This document shows, piece by piece, positions 15,846 through 24,881 of a DNA stretch of 64,000 nucleotides. Each line of letters opens with the position of its first letter. Position 1 is the stretch's first letter. The DNA is from Haloferax sulfurifontis ATCC BAA-897 (GTDB taxonomy: Archaea > Halobacteriota > Halobacteria > Halobacteriales > Haloferacaceae): contig NZ_AOLM01000025.1 of the NCBI RefSeq assembly GCF_000337835.1, positions 78,177 through 142,176 of the forward strand. Direction: 5' to 3'. The notes under the pieces were generated by a model, which saw only the letters and a program-made list of their open reading frames with translations, was not told the DNA's origin and did not search any database. The translations under genes were made by a program, and so were the position numbers.

Positions 15846-17272
15846 TCCGGGTTCTTCGCTAACTGCTCGCCGACGATGCGGTCCGCCTCGGCGATGAACG
15901 CCTCGACCTCGCCCTTCGGAATCGTCGCGCCCGCGGCGACGTCGTGGCCGCCGCCGTCGCCGCCGACCGCCCGCGACGCCTCGCGCATGACCGCCGAGAG
16001 GTCCAACCCGTCTCGGACCATCACGTACGACCCGCGCGAGGAGACTTTCACCTCGCCCCCTTCCGTGTCGGCGAACGCGAGGACCGGAATCCCGCTTCGG
16101 GTCGCGTCGGTGCCGACGGCCATCCCGGCGACGATGCCGACGATGGTCTCGCGTATCTCGTCGCCTGCGTCGAACCACTGGAGGTTGTCCTCGACGCGGA
16201 CGCCGTGTTCTTTCACCCACTGAAGGCCGTTCGAGAGGTTCTTGCGGTGGTTCCGCAGGAGCCGGCGCGCCCGGTCGAGCGCCGCGTCGCGCTCGCCGAG
16301 ACAGACCGCCAGCCCCACGTCGGCGCGGTCGTAGCGGGCGGTCGCGTTCAGGAGCGTCGAGAACTCGCTCACGTCGCGGAGTTCGGTCCCCTCTCGCTCC
16401 CGAGAGAGCACGTAGGTCGTCCCCACGAGGTCGTCGATGCGGGAGGCGGGCACGCCGCTGGCGATGGCGCGGCGCATCAGGGCGCTGGCGAGCGTCTGGC
16501 GCTCGTCGCCGGTGAGGTCGACCCACCGCTTCCACTCGCCGTCGTCGTCGCGGCAGGGCACGTCGAGTTCGGTGAGGAATTCGATGGCCCCGGCCTCGTT
16601 GTTCGAGATGCCGGGGATGCGAACGTCGGTCGCGTACTGGAGGAGCTTCGGGAGCGCGCGGGTCTGGCGGCCGTAGATGCGGAGGTCGGTTCCCTCCTCG
16701 ACGACGCCGGCTTCGACGCCCTCGTCGACGATGCCCGCGTTGGCCCCGCGGAGTTCGCCGTTCGTGTCCTGCATGTCGCCGACCGCGCCGACGACGGCGA
16801 GGGCGGCGAGGTCGCGGTTATCTCTCCCCTCGGGTTCGAGCGCCCGCGCGAGGACGTAGCTCGCGCCCGCGCCGGAGAGTTCGCTCGCGCCGTTGAGGCC
16901 GAACCGAAGCGGGTTGAGGTGGTGGTCGGTCTCGACGCCCTCGGCGGGCTGGTGGTGGTCGGCGATGACGGGGTGGAAGTCGCCCGCCGCCTCGTGGTCG
17001 GCGATGATGTCGAGTTGGCCGCTCCCGAAGTCCGTGAACAGCACGGTGTCGTAGTCGGTCGCCGCGATGTCGGCCACGGCGGCCGCGTCGAGTTGGCGGC
17101 AGAACACCGTCTCGAAGGGGATTTCGGCGCGTTCGAGCGCGGTCGAGGCGATGCCGGCGCTCGTCAACCCGTCGGCGTCGATGTGCGAGGCGAGGAGCAC
17201 CCGGTCGGCGTCGCGGAGGCGGGCCGCGCAGGCCGCCGCGTGCTCTGTGAGTTCGGGGACGGGTCCGTCCAT
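15842..17272 (-). CDS. DHH family phosphoesterase, RecJ-like
   Basis: The 476-residue protein has DHH-family metal motifs: LASHIDADGLTSAGI near residue 28, LFTDFGSGQLD near 81, and VIADHHQP near 104. The C-terminal DHHA1 part carries GGDGGGHDVAAGATIP near 440. Archaeal RecJ-like proteins of this kind are single-strand exonucleases tied to replication (GINS/CMG) or repair. The ATG at 17272 is preferred to the upstream one at 17341, whose added 23 residues are not conserved-looking. Which of the several haloarchaeal RecJ paralogues this is cannot be settled here. Confidence 0.85.
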   Translation of the reverse strand: MDGPVPELTEHAAACAARLRDADRVLLASHIDADGLTSAGIASTALERAEIPFETVFCRQLDAAAVADIAATDYDTVLFTDFGSGQLDIIADHEAAGDFHPVIADHHQPAEGVETDHHLNPLRFGLNGASELSGAGASYVLARALEPEGRDNRDLAALAVVGAVGDMQDTNGELRGANAGIVDEGVEAGVVEEGTDLRIYGRQTRALPKLLQYATDVRIPGISNNEAGAIEFLTELDVPCRDDDGEWKRWVDLTGDERQTLASALMRRAIASGVPASRIDDLVGTTYVLSREREGTELRDVSEFSTLLNATARYDRADVGLAVCLGERDAALDRARRLLRNHRKNLSNGLQWVKEHGVRVEDNLQWFDAGDEIRETIVGIVAGMAVGTDATRSGIPVLAFADTEGGEVKVSSRGSYVMVRDGLDLSAVMREASRAVGGDGGGHDVAAGATIPKGEVEAFIAEADRIVGEQLAKNPD

Positions 17273-17434
17273 TGGTGTGGTACTCACGCCCTCTCCGGCA
17301 TAAACGCTGGCAGTTCGGGCACGGAACCCCTTCGTTTCCACTCCAGTTCGACGGCGGACATGTGTCGTCGTTGCCGCGGTTCGGTATAAGAAGGCTCGCC
17401 CGCGGCCGCGGACCTGACCGAGCGCGACCGCCGG

Positions 17435-18628
17435 TCAGATTCGCCGCCTGACGACGAACAGGAGAACGGTCGCGAGCACCGTCGAGCCGGCGACGAGCGC
17501 CCAGCCGGCCCCGTAGCCCGTCGACTCCACGACGAAGCCGAAAAGCGGTGGGGCGACGAGGCCGCCGACGTTGAGCGCGGTCTGGCCGCCGGCGGTCGCC
17601 GCGCCGATGTCGCCGTCGTCGACGACGCCGCTCAGACAGGAGTAGAAGACGCCGGTCGAGCCGTGGATGGTGAGCCCGAGCGCGACGAAGACGGCGATGG
17701 TGAGCGCGAACGAGCCGCCGGCTCCGACGAGGAGGGAAAAGAGCGCGACCGACCCCGCCAGTTGGACGAGCGCGACGGTGGCCGCGCCGCGGGGGCCGCC
17801 GAGGCGGTCGGCGAGGCTCCCCGCGCCGATGCGGCCGACGCTTCCGGTCACCTGCGTCGCCGCGAGGACGCCGCCGGCGAGGGCGGGGCCGGTCCCGACC
17901 ACGTCCTGCACGTAGAGGACGGTGTAGCCGAGCATCGAGAAGATGGACGCGCCGATGAACAGCGCGGCGGCGACGAGCGCGACGTAGGCGCGGTTGCCGC
18001 CGAGGCCGGCGAGCCGGGGGCGTTCGAGCCGGCCGGTCCCCGGGTTCCCGCGGTAGCGCGTCGCGAAGAGGAGCGCGTAGCCGGCGGCGAAGACGGCGAT
18101 GGCCCAGAAGCCGACCTGCCACGCCGCGACGACGGCGACGCCGGTGACGACGAGCGACGACGCCCCGCTCCCGACGGTGACGCCGACCTGCTTCAGCCCC
18201 ATGGCGAGGTTTTTGCTCCCGGCGGGCGCGGCCGCGACGATGCCGCGGTTCGACGCCGGCATCGCGGTCGAGTAGGCCGCCCCGAGGAGCGCCACCGTCA
18301 CGAGCAACAGCGCGTACGACGGCGGCGCGAACGTGACGCCGACGAGCGCGACCGACAGCGCCAGCAGGCCGACGACCATCACGGGCTTTTCGCCGTAGCC
18401 GTCGACGGCCGCGCCGCTCGGGAACAGAAACACCGTGTAGCCGAGCAGACCGGCGGTCAGGAACAGCCCGACCAGCGACTCGGAGACCGAAAACGCGTCG
18501 CGGACGAAGCCGGTCGCCGCGAAGATGGCGTAGTAACAGAGGCTCGCGGCGGTCTGCCAGCCGGCGACCGAACCGACCGCGCGCCACGAGCCGTCTCTCG
18601 TCCCGTCTTCCGCCTCGCTTCCCGTCAC
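17435..18628 (-). CDS. Major facilitator superfamily transporter
   Basis: The 397-residue protein is hydrophobic, with about 12 predicted membrane segments in two halves. The MFS loop 2-3 motif appears as AAVDGYGEKPVMVVGLL near residue 71, and its second-half counterpart as GSLADRLGGPRGAATVALV near 270. The substrate is unknown. It ends the minus-strand run hemL, hemC, sumT, hemD, MFS, with only one base between the hemD stop region and this gene's start, so co-transcription with the tetrapyrrole genes is likely. Confidence 0.82.
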   Translation of the reverse strand: MTGSEAEDGTRDGSWRAVGSVAGWQTAASLCYYAIFAATGFVRDAFSVSESLVGLFLTAGLLGYTVFLFPSGAAVDGYGEKPVMVVGLLALSVALVGVTFAPPSYALLLVTVALLGAAYSTAMPASNRGIVAAAPAGSKNLAMGLKQVGVTVGSGASSLVVTGVAVVAAWQVGFWAIAVFAAGYALLFATRYRGNPGTGRLERPRLAGLGGNRAYVALVAAALFIGASIFSMLGYTVLYVQDVVGTGPALAGGVLAATQVTGSVGRIGAGSLADRLGGPRGAATVALVQLAGSVALFSLLVGAGGSFALTIAVFVALGLTIHGSTGVFYSCLSGVVDDGDIGAATAGGQTALNVGGLVAPPLFGFVVESTGYGAGWALVAGSTVLATVLLFVVRRRI

Positions 18629-18629
18629 G

Positions 18630-19373
18630 TCACTCGTGATACGTCGGCGCGGCGGTCTCGACCGCGGCGACCGCGAGCGCTTCGAACGTCGCCTCGTCGG
18701 GGACGACGGTCACGTCGATGCCGTGGGATTCCGCGGTGTCGCGGGTCGGCGGCCCGATTGCGCCGACGACCGCGTCGTTCAGGCCGGCGATTGCCTCCTC
18801 GCGGACGCCCCGCTCCGCGGCGGCGTCGAGGAAGTGCTCGACCGTGAGCGACGAGGTGAAGAGGGCGGCTTCGAGGTCGCCGGCGGCGGCCAGCTCGGCC
18901 GACTTCCCGGCTCCCTCGGGGCGGACGAGTCGGTACAGCACGGTCTCGTGAACGTCCGCGCCCGCGTCGCGTAGGCCATCTGTGAGGACGGCACTGCCGT
19001 GGTCGCTCCGGGCGACTTCGACCGTCGCGCCGTCGACGTCGGACGCGAGGTGGTCGACCAGTCCCGCCGAGGTGTACTCGTCGGGGACGCGGTCGACCGT
19101 CCAGCCGGCCTCGCGGGCGGCGTCGGCGGTCGCGGGGCCGATACAGCACAGCACCGCGTCGCCCGGTTCCCAGCCGGCCTCGTCGAGGAGTTCGACGCCG
19201 GTCTTGCTCGTCAGGACGACGAACTCGCCGGCTTCGGGCGTCGCGCCCGTCGGCTCGATTGCGAGCATCGGGTCGGGGACCGGGGTCGCGCCGAGCGAGT
19301 CGAGGAGTTCGACGGCGCGCTCGATGCGGTCGTCGTCGGGGCGGAAGACGGCCGCGCGGACCTGCTGGCTCAT
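18630..19373 (-). CDS. hemD: Uroporphyrinogen-III synthase
   Basis: The 247-residue protein has the two-lobed HemD pattern with low sequence conservation: VVLTSKTGVELLDEAGW near residue 52, CIGPATADAAREAGW near 76, LFTSSLTVEHFLDAA near 170, and AIGPPTRDTAESHGIDVTVVPDEATFEALAVAAV near the end. It cyclises hydroxymethylbilane to uroporphyrinogen III. Its start overlaps the sumT stop by 4 bases and hemC lies just beyond, so position in the cluster strongly supports the call. Confidence 0.88.
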   Translation of the reverse strand: MSQQVRAAVFRPDDDRIERAVELLDSLGATPVPDPMLAIEPTGATPEAGEFVVLTSKTGVELLDEAGWEPGDAVLCCIGPATADAAREAGWTVDRVPDEYTSAGLVDHLASDVDGATVEVARSDHGSAVLTDGLRDAGADVHETVLYRLVRPEGAGKSAELAAAGDLEAALFTSSLTVEHFLDAAAERGVREEAIAGLNDAVVGAIGPPTRDTAESHGIDVTVVPDEATFEALAVAAVETAAPTYHE

Positions 19374-20224
19374 TCGTCGCCTCCCGAACCTCCGGCGGTC
19401 GCGTCGGCCTCGGCGACGGCGTCCGCGCCGCCGCCCTGTAGGAACTGCTTCACGCGGTCGCGGGTTGCGGCGACCTCACCGATGACGGTGATTGCGGGCG
19501 GCTCGATGTCGGCCTCGTCGCGCACGTCGACGATGGTGTCGAGCGTGCCGGTGGCGACGCGCATGTCGGGCCACGTCGCCCGCTCGATGAGGGCGACGGG
19601 CGTGTCGCCGTCCACGCCCGCCTCGCGGAGTTCGGCGGTGTACAGCGGAAGCTTGCCGACGCCCATGAGGACGACGAGCGTCCCGCCGGTCGCGGCGAGC
19701 GCGTCCCAGTCCACCGCGGACTCGTCTTTCGTCGGGTCCTCGTGGCCGGTGACGAACGACACCGACGAGACGTGGTCGCGGTGGGTGACGGGGATGCCCG
19801 CCGAACCGGGGCCGGCGACCGCCGAGGTGATACCCGGCACGACCTCGAAGGGAATCCCGTTGTCGGCGAGGTGTTCCATCTCCTCGCCGCCGCGGCCGAA
19901 GACGAACGGGTCGCCGCCCTTCAGGCGCACCACGTCCTTGCCCTCGCGGGCGAGTTCGACCAGTCGGTTGTTCGTGTACTCCTGTGGGGTCCACTCGCCG
20001 CCGGCGCGCTTGCCCACGTCCTCGCGCTTTTCGGCCGGAATCATCCCGAGAATCTCCGGGCCGGGGAGCTTGTCGTGGAGCACCACGTCCGCCTCGTCGA
20101 TGAGGCGGGCGGCCTTCATCGTCAGCAGTTCCGGGTCGCCCGGGCCGCTCCCGACGAGGTGGACCGTGCCGACGCCCTCCGCGGACTCCCCCGAGTCCCC
20201 GTTCGAGCGGTCGTCTCCCGTCAT
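19370..20224 (-). CDS. cobA: Uroporphyrinogen-III C-methyltransferase
   Basis: The 284-residue protein has SUMT signatures: VHLVGSGPGDPELLTMKAARLIDEADVVLHD near residue 22, RLKGGDPFVFGRGGEE near 98, VVPGITSAVAGPGSAGIPVTHRD near 127, and LVVLMGVGKL near 183. It makes precorrin-2 with S-adenosylmethionine for siroheme, cobalamin and alternative heme synthesis. It overlaps hemD by 4 bases and lies 1 base after hemC, so the three are one operon. The last 25 residues are an Ala/Asp/Gly-rich tail. Confidence 0.92.
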   Translation of the reverse strand: MTGDDRSNGDSGESAEGVGTVHLVGSGPGDPELLTMKAARLIDEADVVLHDKLPGPEILGMIPAEKREDVGKRAGGEWTPQEYTNNRLVELAREGKDVVRLKGGDPFVFGRGGEEMEHLADNGIPFEVVPGITSAVAGPGSAGIPVTHRDHVSSVSFVTGHEDPTKDESAVDWDALAATGGTLVVLMGVGKLPLYTAELREAGVDGDTPVALIERATWPDMRVATGTLDTIVDVRDEADIEPPAITVIGEVAATRDRVKQFLQGGGADAVAEADATAGGSGGDE

Positions 20225-20225
20225 C

Positions 20226-21317
20226 TCACTCCTCGGCCTCCTCGCGGGCGGCCTCGACTAACTGACCCGCACCGCGGTCGCGGAGCGCCGCCGCGAACTC
20301 GCGGGCGGCGTGGGCGTGGTTGCCGACGGGGAGGTCCCGCGAGGTCTTGATGGACTCCGAGCCGTCGGTCGAAAGCACCTGCACGTCGACGTGGACGTGT
20401 TCGCCCTGCAGGAGGGCGTGGACGCCGACCGGGGCGATACAGCCGCCGCCGAGTTCGGCGAGGATGGTCCGCTCGACGGTCGTCTCGACGCGGGTCCGCG
20501 GGTGGTCGAGTTTGTCGCGGATGAGGTCGATGACCTCGGCGTCCGCGGCGGTCACGGCGATGGCTCCCTGTCCGGGCGCGGGGACGAACGTCGTCCGCGG
20601 CAGGCGCTCGTAGTTCACTTTCTCGGTGAGCCCGCTTCGCTTGAGCCCCGCCTCGGCGAGGACGATGGCGTCGTACTCGGTTTCGACCTTCCGGCCGAGC
20701 GCCTGCCGTTCGAGCTCGGTGAGGCCCTCGAACCACTCGTCGGCGGTCTCGTCGAACGCCTCGTCGTGGTCGGTCTTGCCCTTCTTTTCCTGCCGCTCTT
20801 TGTCGTTTTCGACGCGGGCCTCGTGTTCGCGCTGGAGGTGCGTCGCCAGGAGTTTCTCGATGCGGGTGTCGACGTTGCCGCGGAGCGGTTCGACTTCGAG
20901 GTCCTCGCGGTAGTTCAGCAGTTGGGCCTGTCGGCGGAGCGACGACGTGCCGACGACGGCCCCCTCCGGGAGGTCGTCGATGTCGTGGCCCTCGGCCGTC
21001 ACGAGCACGTCGCCGGCCGGCGCGCGCTCGGGCACGCCGGCGACGACGAGGTCGGCGGGCTTCTCGGTCGGCATGTCCTTCATCGAGTGGACCGCGGCGT
21101 CGACCTCGCCGTCGAGGACGCGCTCGTCGAGCGCGCGGACGAACGCGCCGGTCTTGCCCAGTCGGTGGATGAGCTCGTCCTGAATCCGGTCGCCCGTGGT
21201 CTCGACTTCGACGAGTTCGACGTCGAGTCGGCGGCTCGCGAGCGCCCCCTGCACGCTCGCGGCCTGTGCGCGAGCGAGCGCCGACCCTCGCGTCGCCAAG
21301 CGAAGTGTTGTAGTCAT
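20226..21317 (-). CDS. hemC: Hydroxymethylbilane synthase (porphobilinogen deaminase)
   Basis: The 363-residue protein begins with LRLATRGSALARAQA and carries VHSMKDMPTEKP near residue 78, SSLRRQAQLL near 126 and GGGCIAPVGVHAL near 283, whose cysteine holds the dipyrromethane cofactor. It is about 50 residues longer than most bacterial HemC. The extra length is a charged insert (HLQREHEARVENDKERQEKK and following) at about residues 160-200. It is the first gene of hemC-cobA-hemD. Confidence 0.92.
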   Translation of the reverse strand: MTTTLRLATRGSALARAQAASVQGALASRRLDVELVEVETTGDRIQDELIHRLGKTGAFVRALDERVLDGEVDAAVHSMKDMPTEKPADLVVAGVPERAPAGDVLVTAEGHDIDDLPEGAVVGTSSLRRQAQLLNYREDLEVEPLRGNVDTRIEKLLATHLQREHEARVENDKERQEKKGKTDHDEAFDETADEWFEGLTELERQALGRKVETEYDAIVLAEAGLKRSGLTEKVNYERLPRTTFVPAPGQGAIAVTAADAEVIDLIRDKLDHPRTRVETTVERTILAELGGGCIAPVGVHALLQGEHVHVDVQVLSTDGSESIKTSRDLPVGNHAHAAREFAAALRDRGAGQLVEAAREEAEE

Positions 21318-21423
21318 ACGGGTCAGTCCGGCCCCCGCGTTGAAAAGCCCACCAGTTCGCTCCCGCGCGCCGGGTCGAACCCGAACGGAAGACCGATACG
21401 GTCCCCGCGCGACGACCCGGACG

Positions 21424-21813
21424 ATGCCCGCCTTCGATTCGGCCGTCCGGCAGGTCGGCGACCTCGTCGTCGTCGCGCTCCTCCTGTTCGGCCTGACCTC
21501 GGTCGTCGCGCCCCTCGACGTGTTCCTCTCGTCGGTCGGCGTCGAACCACCGTGGTTCGCCGGCCTCGCCGCGGCGGCACTCGTCGGTCTCGTTCTCCTC
21601 CTCGCGCGCCCGCTTCGCCTCCGCCTCGTCGCCCGCGTCTGGGGCGTCGGCCTCGTCGTGACCGCCCTCTGGATTCCGCTGTTGATTCTCCTCGAACTCC
21701 GCGGGAACCCGGTCGGCGTCCTCGTCTCGTGGGCGGTCTGTCTCGGCGTCGGCGTCGCCCTGACCTACCCGCCGCTGTGGCGGGCGGCCGAGGCGCGACT
21801 CCGGGTCGAGTGA
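21424..21813 (+). CDS. Small integral membrane protein, unknown function
   Basis: The 129-residue protein has about four hydrophobic segments and ends in an Arg/Glu-rich tail (PPLWRAAEARLRVE). I do not recognise a named family. The ATG at 21424 is chosen because the upstream codons of the frame are proline/arginine-rich shadow sequence. It is divergent from hemC, with 106 bases between the two starts. Confidence 0.6.
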   Translation: MPAFDSAVRQVGDLVVVALLLFGLTSVVAPLDVFLSSVGVEPPWFAGLAAAALVGLVLLLARPLRLRLVARVWGVGLVVTALWIPLLILLELRGNPVGVLVSWAVCLGVGVALTYPPLWRAAEARLRVE

Positions 21814-21948
21814 GCCGGGTCCGCGTCGGGGTCGCGTCGGGGTCGCATCGGCTTGCATTTGCGCGAGCGAACGCCGGTCGCGCGGGCCGGCTCGCCCCGT
21901 CGCTCGGCGTGCCGAACGGTTTTCGGTCTCCGCGGCGACGACTCGAAC

Positions 21949-22134
21949 GTGAACAGGTCCCTCCACCCCGCGCTCGTCTTCGGCGTCGCGTTCGTCGTCG
22001 CGCTCCCGCTCGGATTCATCTTCGCGCCGGACCCGACCGGCGTCGCCCCGCTTTTCCTCACCGCCGGACTGACCGTCGTCATCGGACTCCCGGCGTACCT
22101 CGGACTCTCTCGGGCGACCGGACCGGAGTCGTGA
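21949..22134 (+). CDS. Small two-segment membrane protein, unknown function
   Basis: Read from GTG at 21949, this 61-residue protein has two hydrophobic stretches (LVFGVAFVVALPLGFIF and LTAGLTVVIGLPAYLGL) joined by a short APDPTG loop. A start at 21853 would add basic shadow-like residues, so the GTG is preferred. No function is visible. It converges on hemL, with a run of A (22133-22138) right after its stop. Confidence 0.5.
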   Translation: MNRSLHPALVFGVAFVVALPLGFIFAPDPTGVAPLFLTAGLTVVIGLPAYLGLSRATGPES

Positions 22135-22168
22135 AAAAAGCGCGCGGCCGGTGAATCGTCGATTCGGG

Positions 22169-23506
22169 TTATAGCGCCGCTTTGTACGCTTCCAGCGTCT
22201 CCTCGATGTCCTCGTCGGTGTGGGCGTAGGAGACGAACTGCGACTCGAACTGGTTCGCCGTGAGGAACACGCCGTGGTCTTTCATCTCCTGCCAGAAGAC
22301 GCGCTCCCAGCGGTCGGTCTCGGCGTTCGACACGTCCGCGCCGGTCTTCGGACAGGCGTCGTAATTGGGACACGACTCGACCTGCGCACAGCCGTCGGCG
22401 CAGGCGTCGGCGCGCTCGGCCGCGCCGTGGCGCGTGAACACCGTCTTGAACATCGAGTCCGTGCCGACGACGGTGTACTCGGGGGCCTGGTCTTCGAGGA
22501 TGTCGGTGATGCCCGCCCGAAGCTTCTCGCCGAGGCGGTTGACGTGCCCGTACACGTCGTTTTCGGCGGCGTACTTCAGGTACTCGTGGCCCGCGGCCAT
22601 CGTGACCGGGTGGCCCGAGAAGGTGCCCGACTGGAACACGTCGCCGCCGGGGGTGAACTGCTCGACGAGCTCGGCCTTCCCGCCGACCGCGCCGACGGGG
22701 AAGCCGCCGCCGATAATCTTCCCGAACGTCGTGAGGTCGGGCGTGACGCCGAACTTGCCCTGCGCGCACTGGAGGCCGCCGACGCGGAAGCCGGTGATGA
22801 CCTCGTCGAAGATGAGGAGCGCGCCGTGGTCCTCGGTCACGTCGCGGAGGGCTTCGAGGTAGCCGTCGACCGGGTGGACGATGCCCGTGTTCGCCAGAAT
22901 CGGCTCGGTCAGCACCGCCGCGATGTCCTCGCCGTGTTCCTCGAACACCTCGCGGACCGTCTCCTCGTCGTTGAAGGGGACGGGGATGGTGTGGTCGGCG
23001 AACGACGAGGGGATGCCGGGCGTCGAGGGCTTCGCGCCGCCGGGGCCGCCCTCGACGAGCGTGGACTCCTGTGCGCCGTGGTAGCCGCCCTGCATGACGA
23101 CGATTTTGTCGCGGCCGGTGACGCCGCGGGCGAGGCGGACCGCCGAGACGGTCGCCTCCGTGCCGGAGTTGACGAACCGGAGCATCTCGACGGAGGGGAC
23201 GTGCCGCTCGACGAACTCGGCGTGTTCGACCTCGATTTCGGTCGGCGCGCCGTACATCGGCCCGGCGGCGGCGTGCTTCTGGACAGCCGACTGGACGGGC
23301 TCTGGCGCGTCGTGGCCGTAGAGGAGCGGCCCGTAGCCCATCACGTAGTCGACGTAGCGGTTCCCGTCGGCGTCGATGACGTGCGCGCCGTCGCCGCGCT
23401 CGACGAAGAACGGGTACGGTTGCGTCGCCCGGACCGAGGAGTTCACGCCGCCCGCGAGCACGGACAGCGCGCGGTCGTACAGCGCCCTTGACTCGTCGTG
23501 GTTCAT
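22169..23506 (-). CDS. hemL: Glutamate-1-semialdehyde 2,1-aminomutase
   Basis: The 445-residue PLP enzyme makes 5-aminolevulinate from glutamate-1-semialdehyde. It has [20 protein letters not shown] near residue 18, [16 protein letters not shown] near 118, [14 protein letters not shown] near 238, and [18 protein letters not shown] near 263 with the PLP lysine. Start ATG 23506 fits the family N-terminus. Near residue 370-390 there is a four-cysteine stretch ([19 protein letters not shown]) not found in bacterial HemL as far as I know, which could bind a metal or Fe-S cluster. Confidence 0.92.
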   Translation of the reverse strand: MNHDESRALYDRALSVLAGGVNSSVRATQPYPFFVERGDGAHVIDADGNRYVDYVMGYGPLLYGHDAPEPVQSAVQKHAAAGPMYGAPTEIEVEHAEFVERHVPSVEMLRFVNSGTEATVSAVRLARGVTGRDKIVVMQGGYHGAQESTLVEGGPGGAKPSTPGIPSSFADHTIPVPFNDEETVREVFEEHGEDIAAVLTEPILANTGIVHPVDGYLEALRDVTEDHGALLIFDEVITGFRVGGLQCAQGKFGVTPDLTTFGKIIGGGFPVGAVGGKAELVEQFTPGGDVFQSGTFSGHPVTMAAGHEYLKYAAENDVYGHVNRLGEKLRAGITDILEDQAPEYTVVGTDSMFKTVFTRHGAAERADACADGCAQVESCPNYDACPKTGADVSNAETDRWERVFWQEMKDHGVFLTANQFESQFVSYAHTDEDIEETLEAYKAAL

Positions 23507-23644
23507 GCGCGGCGGTTCGGCCGCTCGCGGGAAAGACCTTACTGGGCCGGCCGCACCTGCCACCGGCGAACCACCGGACGGGGAGACGCCCGCTCGACTG
23601 GAACTCGGGACCGTGGCGACCTCTCGGCTCGCTCCGGCGGCGAC

Positions 23645-24352
23645 CTATCGGGCCGTCCCGTCGGCGGCGGCGTCAGCGCCCTCGGCGTCGCCGGCGTCCT
23701 CGACCGACCCGGCCAACAGCAGACCGACCGCGTCGTTGAGCGCGTGGATGCAGACGAGCGCCACCACGTCGCGCACGAGGAGGTACATGACCGTCGTCAG
23801 GAGCGCGGGGACGGCGATTCTGGCGACCGCGCCGCGCTCCCAGCCGACGGCGTGGCTCGCGGTGAACGCGGCGAACGAGACGCCGCCCGCGAGGAGCGGG
23901 CTACCGGTGAGTTCGAGCAGGCGCTCGATAGCGTAGCCGTGGAACAGCACCTCCTCCGTAATCCCGGCGGTCCCGGCCACGAACAGCCGGTGTCTGACCG
24001 ACAGCGAGGCCAGTCCGGCCATCCCCTCGTCGAGACCGCCCACGCCGAGTCGGTCGAAGACGGGCGTCGTCACCGCGTTCGCGACGAAGAGGACGAAGAC
24101 GCCGCCGCCGACCACCGCCACGAACGCGAGGGGGGCAAGCGAGCGGCCGGTCATCGACGACAGCGGCCGCCCCTCGACGACGAGGACGTAACCGCACAGG
24201 AGGGCGAAGACGGCCCACTTGTTCGCGTCGCTGACGAGGAGGTCGGCGCGGAGGCCGTCGGGTTCGGCGAGGTACCGGTCGGCGAGCAGGCCGACGGCGG
24301 CCATCCCGAACAGCGCGACGGCGAGTCCGCCGAGGACCGCGACAGTCACCAC
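23645..24352 (-). CDS. CPBP family intramembrane metalloprotease
   Basis: The 235-residue protein has about seven hydrophobic segments and the CPBP (CAAX protease/bacteriocin-processing) glutamate motif, ITEEVLFHGYAIERL near residue 150, and a later SHAVGWERGA near 186. The usual motif is EExxxR; here the arginine place reads His. The family includes prenyl-protein proteases and immunity proteins, and the substrate here is unknown. Confidence 0.75.
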   Translation of the reverse strand: MVTVAVLGGLAVALFGMAAVGLLADRYLAEPDGLRADLLVSDANKWAVFALLCGYVLVVEGRPLSSMTGRSLAPLAFVAVVGGGVFVLFVANAVTTPVFDRLGVGGLDEGMAGLASLSVRHRLFVAGTAGITEEVLFHGYAIERLLELTGSPLLAGGVSFAAFTASHAVGWERGAVARIAVPALLTTVMYLLVRDVVALVCIHALNDAVGLLLAGSVEDAGDAEGADAAADGTAR

Positions 24353-24506
24353 GTGGAGCCACCGCTCATCGTCACGACGCTCGGTGCGGAGCGGAAAAAC
24401 GGTTTCGCGTGGGGTCGGCGCTCGGCCCGCGAGGGGCCGCGGGTATCTTCGACCGAGGGAGGACGCCCGTCGACCGCGACCGACGACGAGAGAACGGCCG
24501 CGAGAT

Positions 24507-24878
24507 TCAGACGGCGTCGCGTCCGGTCTTGCCGGTGCGGACCTGAACCGCGCTCTCGACGGGGAGGGTGAACACCTTCCCGTCGCCTTTCTCGCCCGTC
24601 TGGGCGGCGTCGGCGATGGCCTCGACCACGTCGTCGGCGGGGATGTCGGCGACGACGCACTCGATTTTGACCTTCTGGTGGAGGTCGACGGTGTACTCCT
24701 CGCCGCGCCACTGGCTCTTTTTCGCGGGCTGGGAGCCGCGGCCGGAGACGTTGGTAACGGTGAGCGACGGCGCGCCGATTTCGGCGAGCGAGGTCTTCAC
24801 GTCGGAGAGCTTGTCGGGGCGGATGACGGCCATCACCATCTTGATGTCACCGTCGTTCGGCAGGTCGGAATCACTCAT
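24507..24878 (-). CDS. glnK: PII nitrogen-regulatory protein GlnK (copy next to amt at 24.9 kb)
   Basis: The 123-residue protein is a PII signal protein: [20 protein letters not shown] at the start, the T-loop [20 protein letters not shown] with the conserved tyrosine, the B-loop [18 protein letters not shown], and the C-terminal [11 protein letters not shown]. It binds ATP/ADP and 2-oxoglutarate and plugs the ammonium channel when nitrogen is plentiful. It follows the amt gene by 3 bases in one operon. Its DNA is almost identical to the second glnK at 26.6-27.0 kb. Confidence 0.94.
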   Translation of the reverse strand: MSDSDLPNDGDIKMVMAVIRPDKLSDVKTSLAEIGAPSLTVTNVSGRGSQPAKKSQWRGEEYTVDLHQKVKIECVVADIPADDVVEAIADAAQTGEKGDGKVFTLPVESAVQVRTGKTGRDAV

Positions 24879-24881
24879 GGG

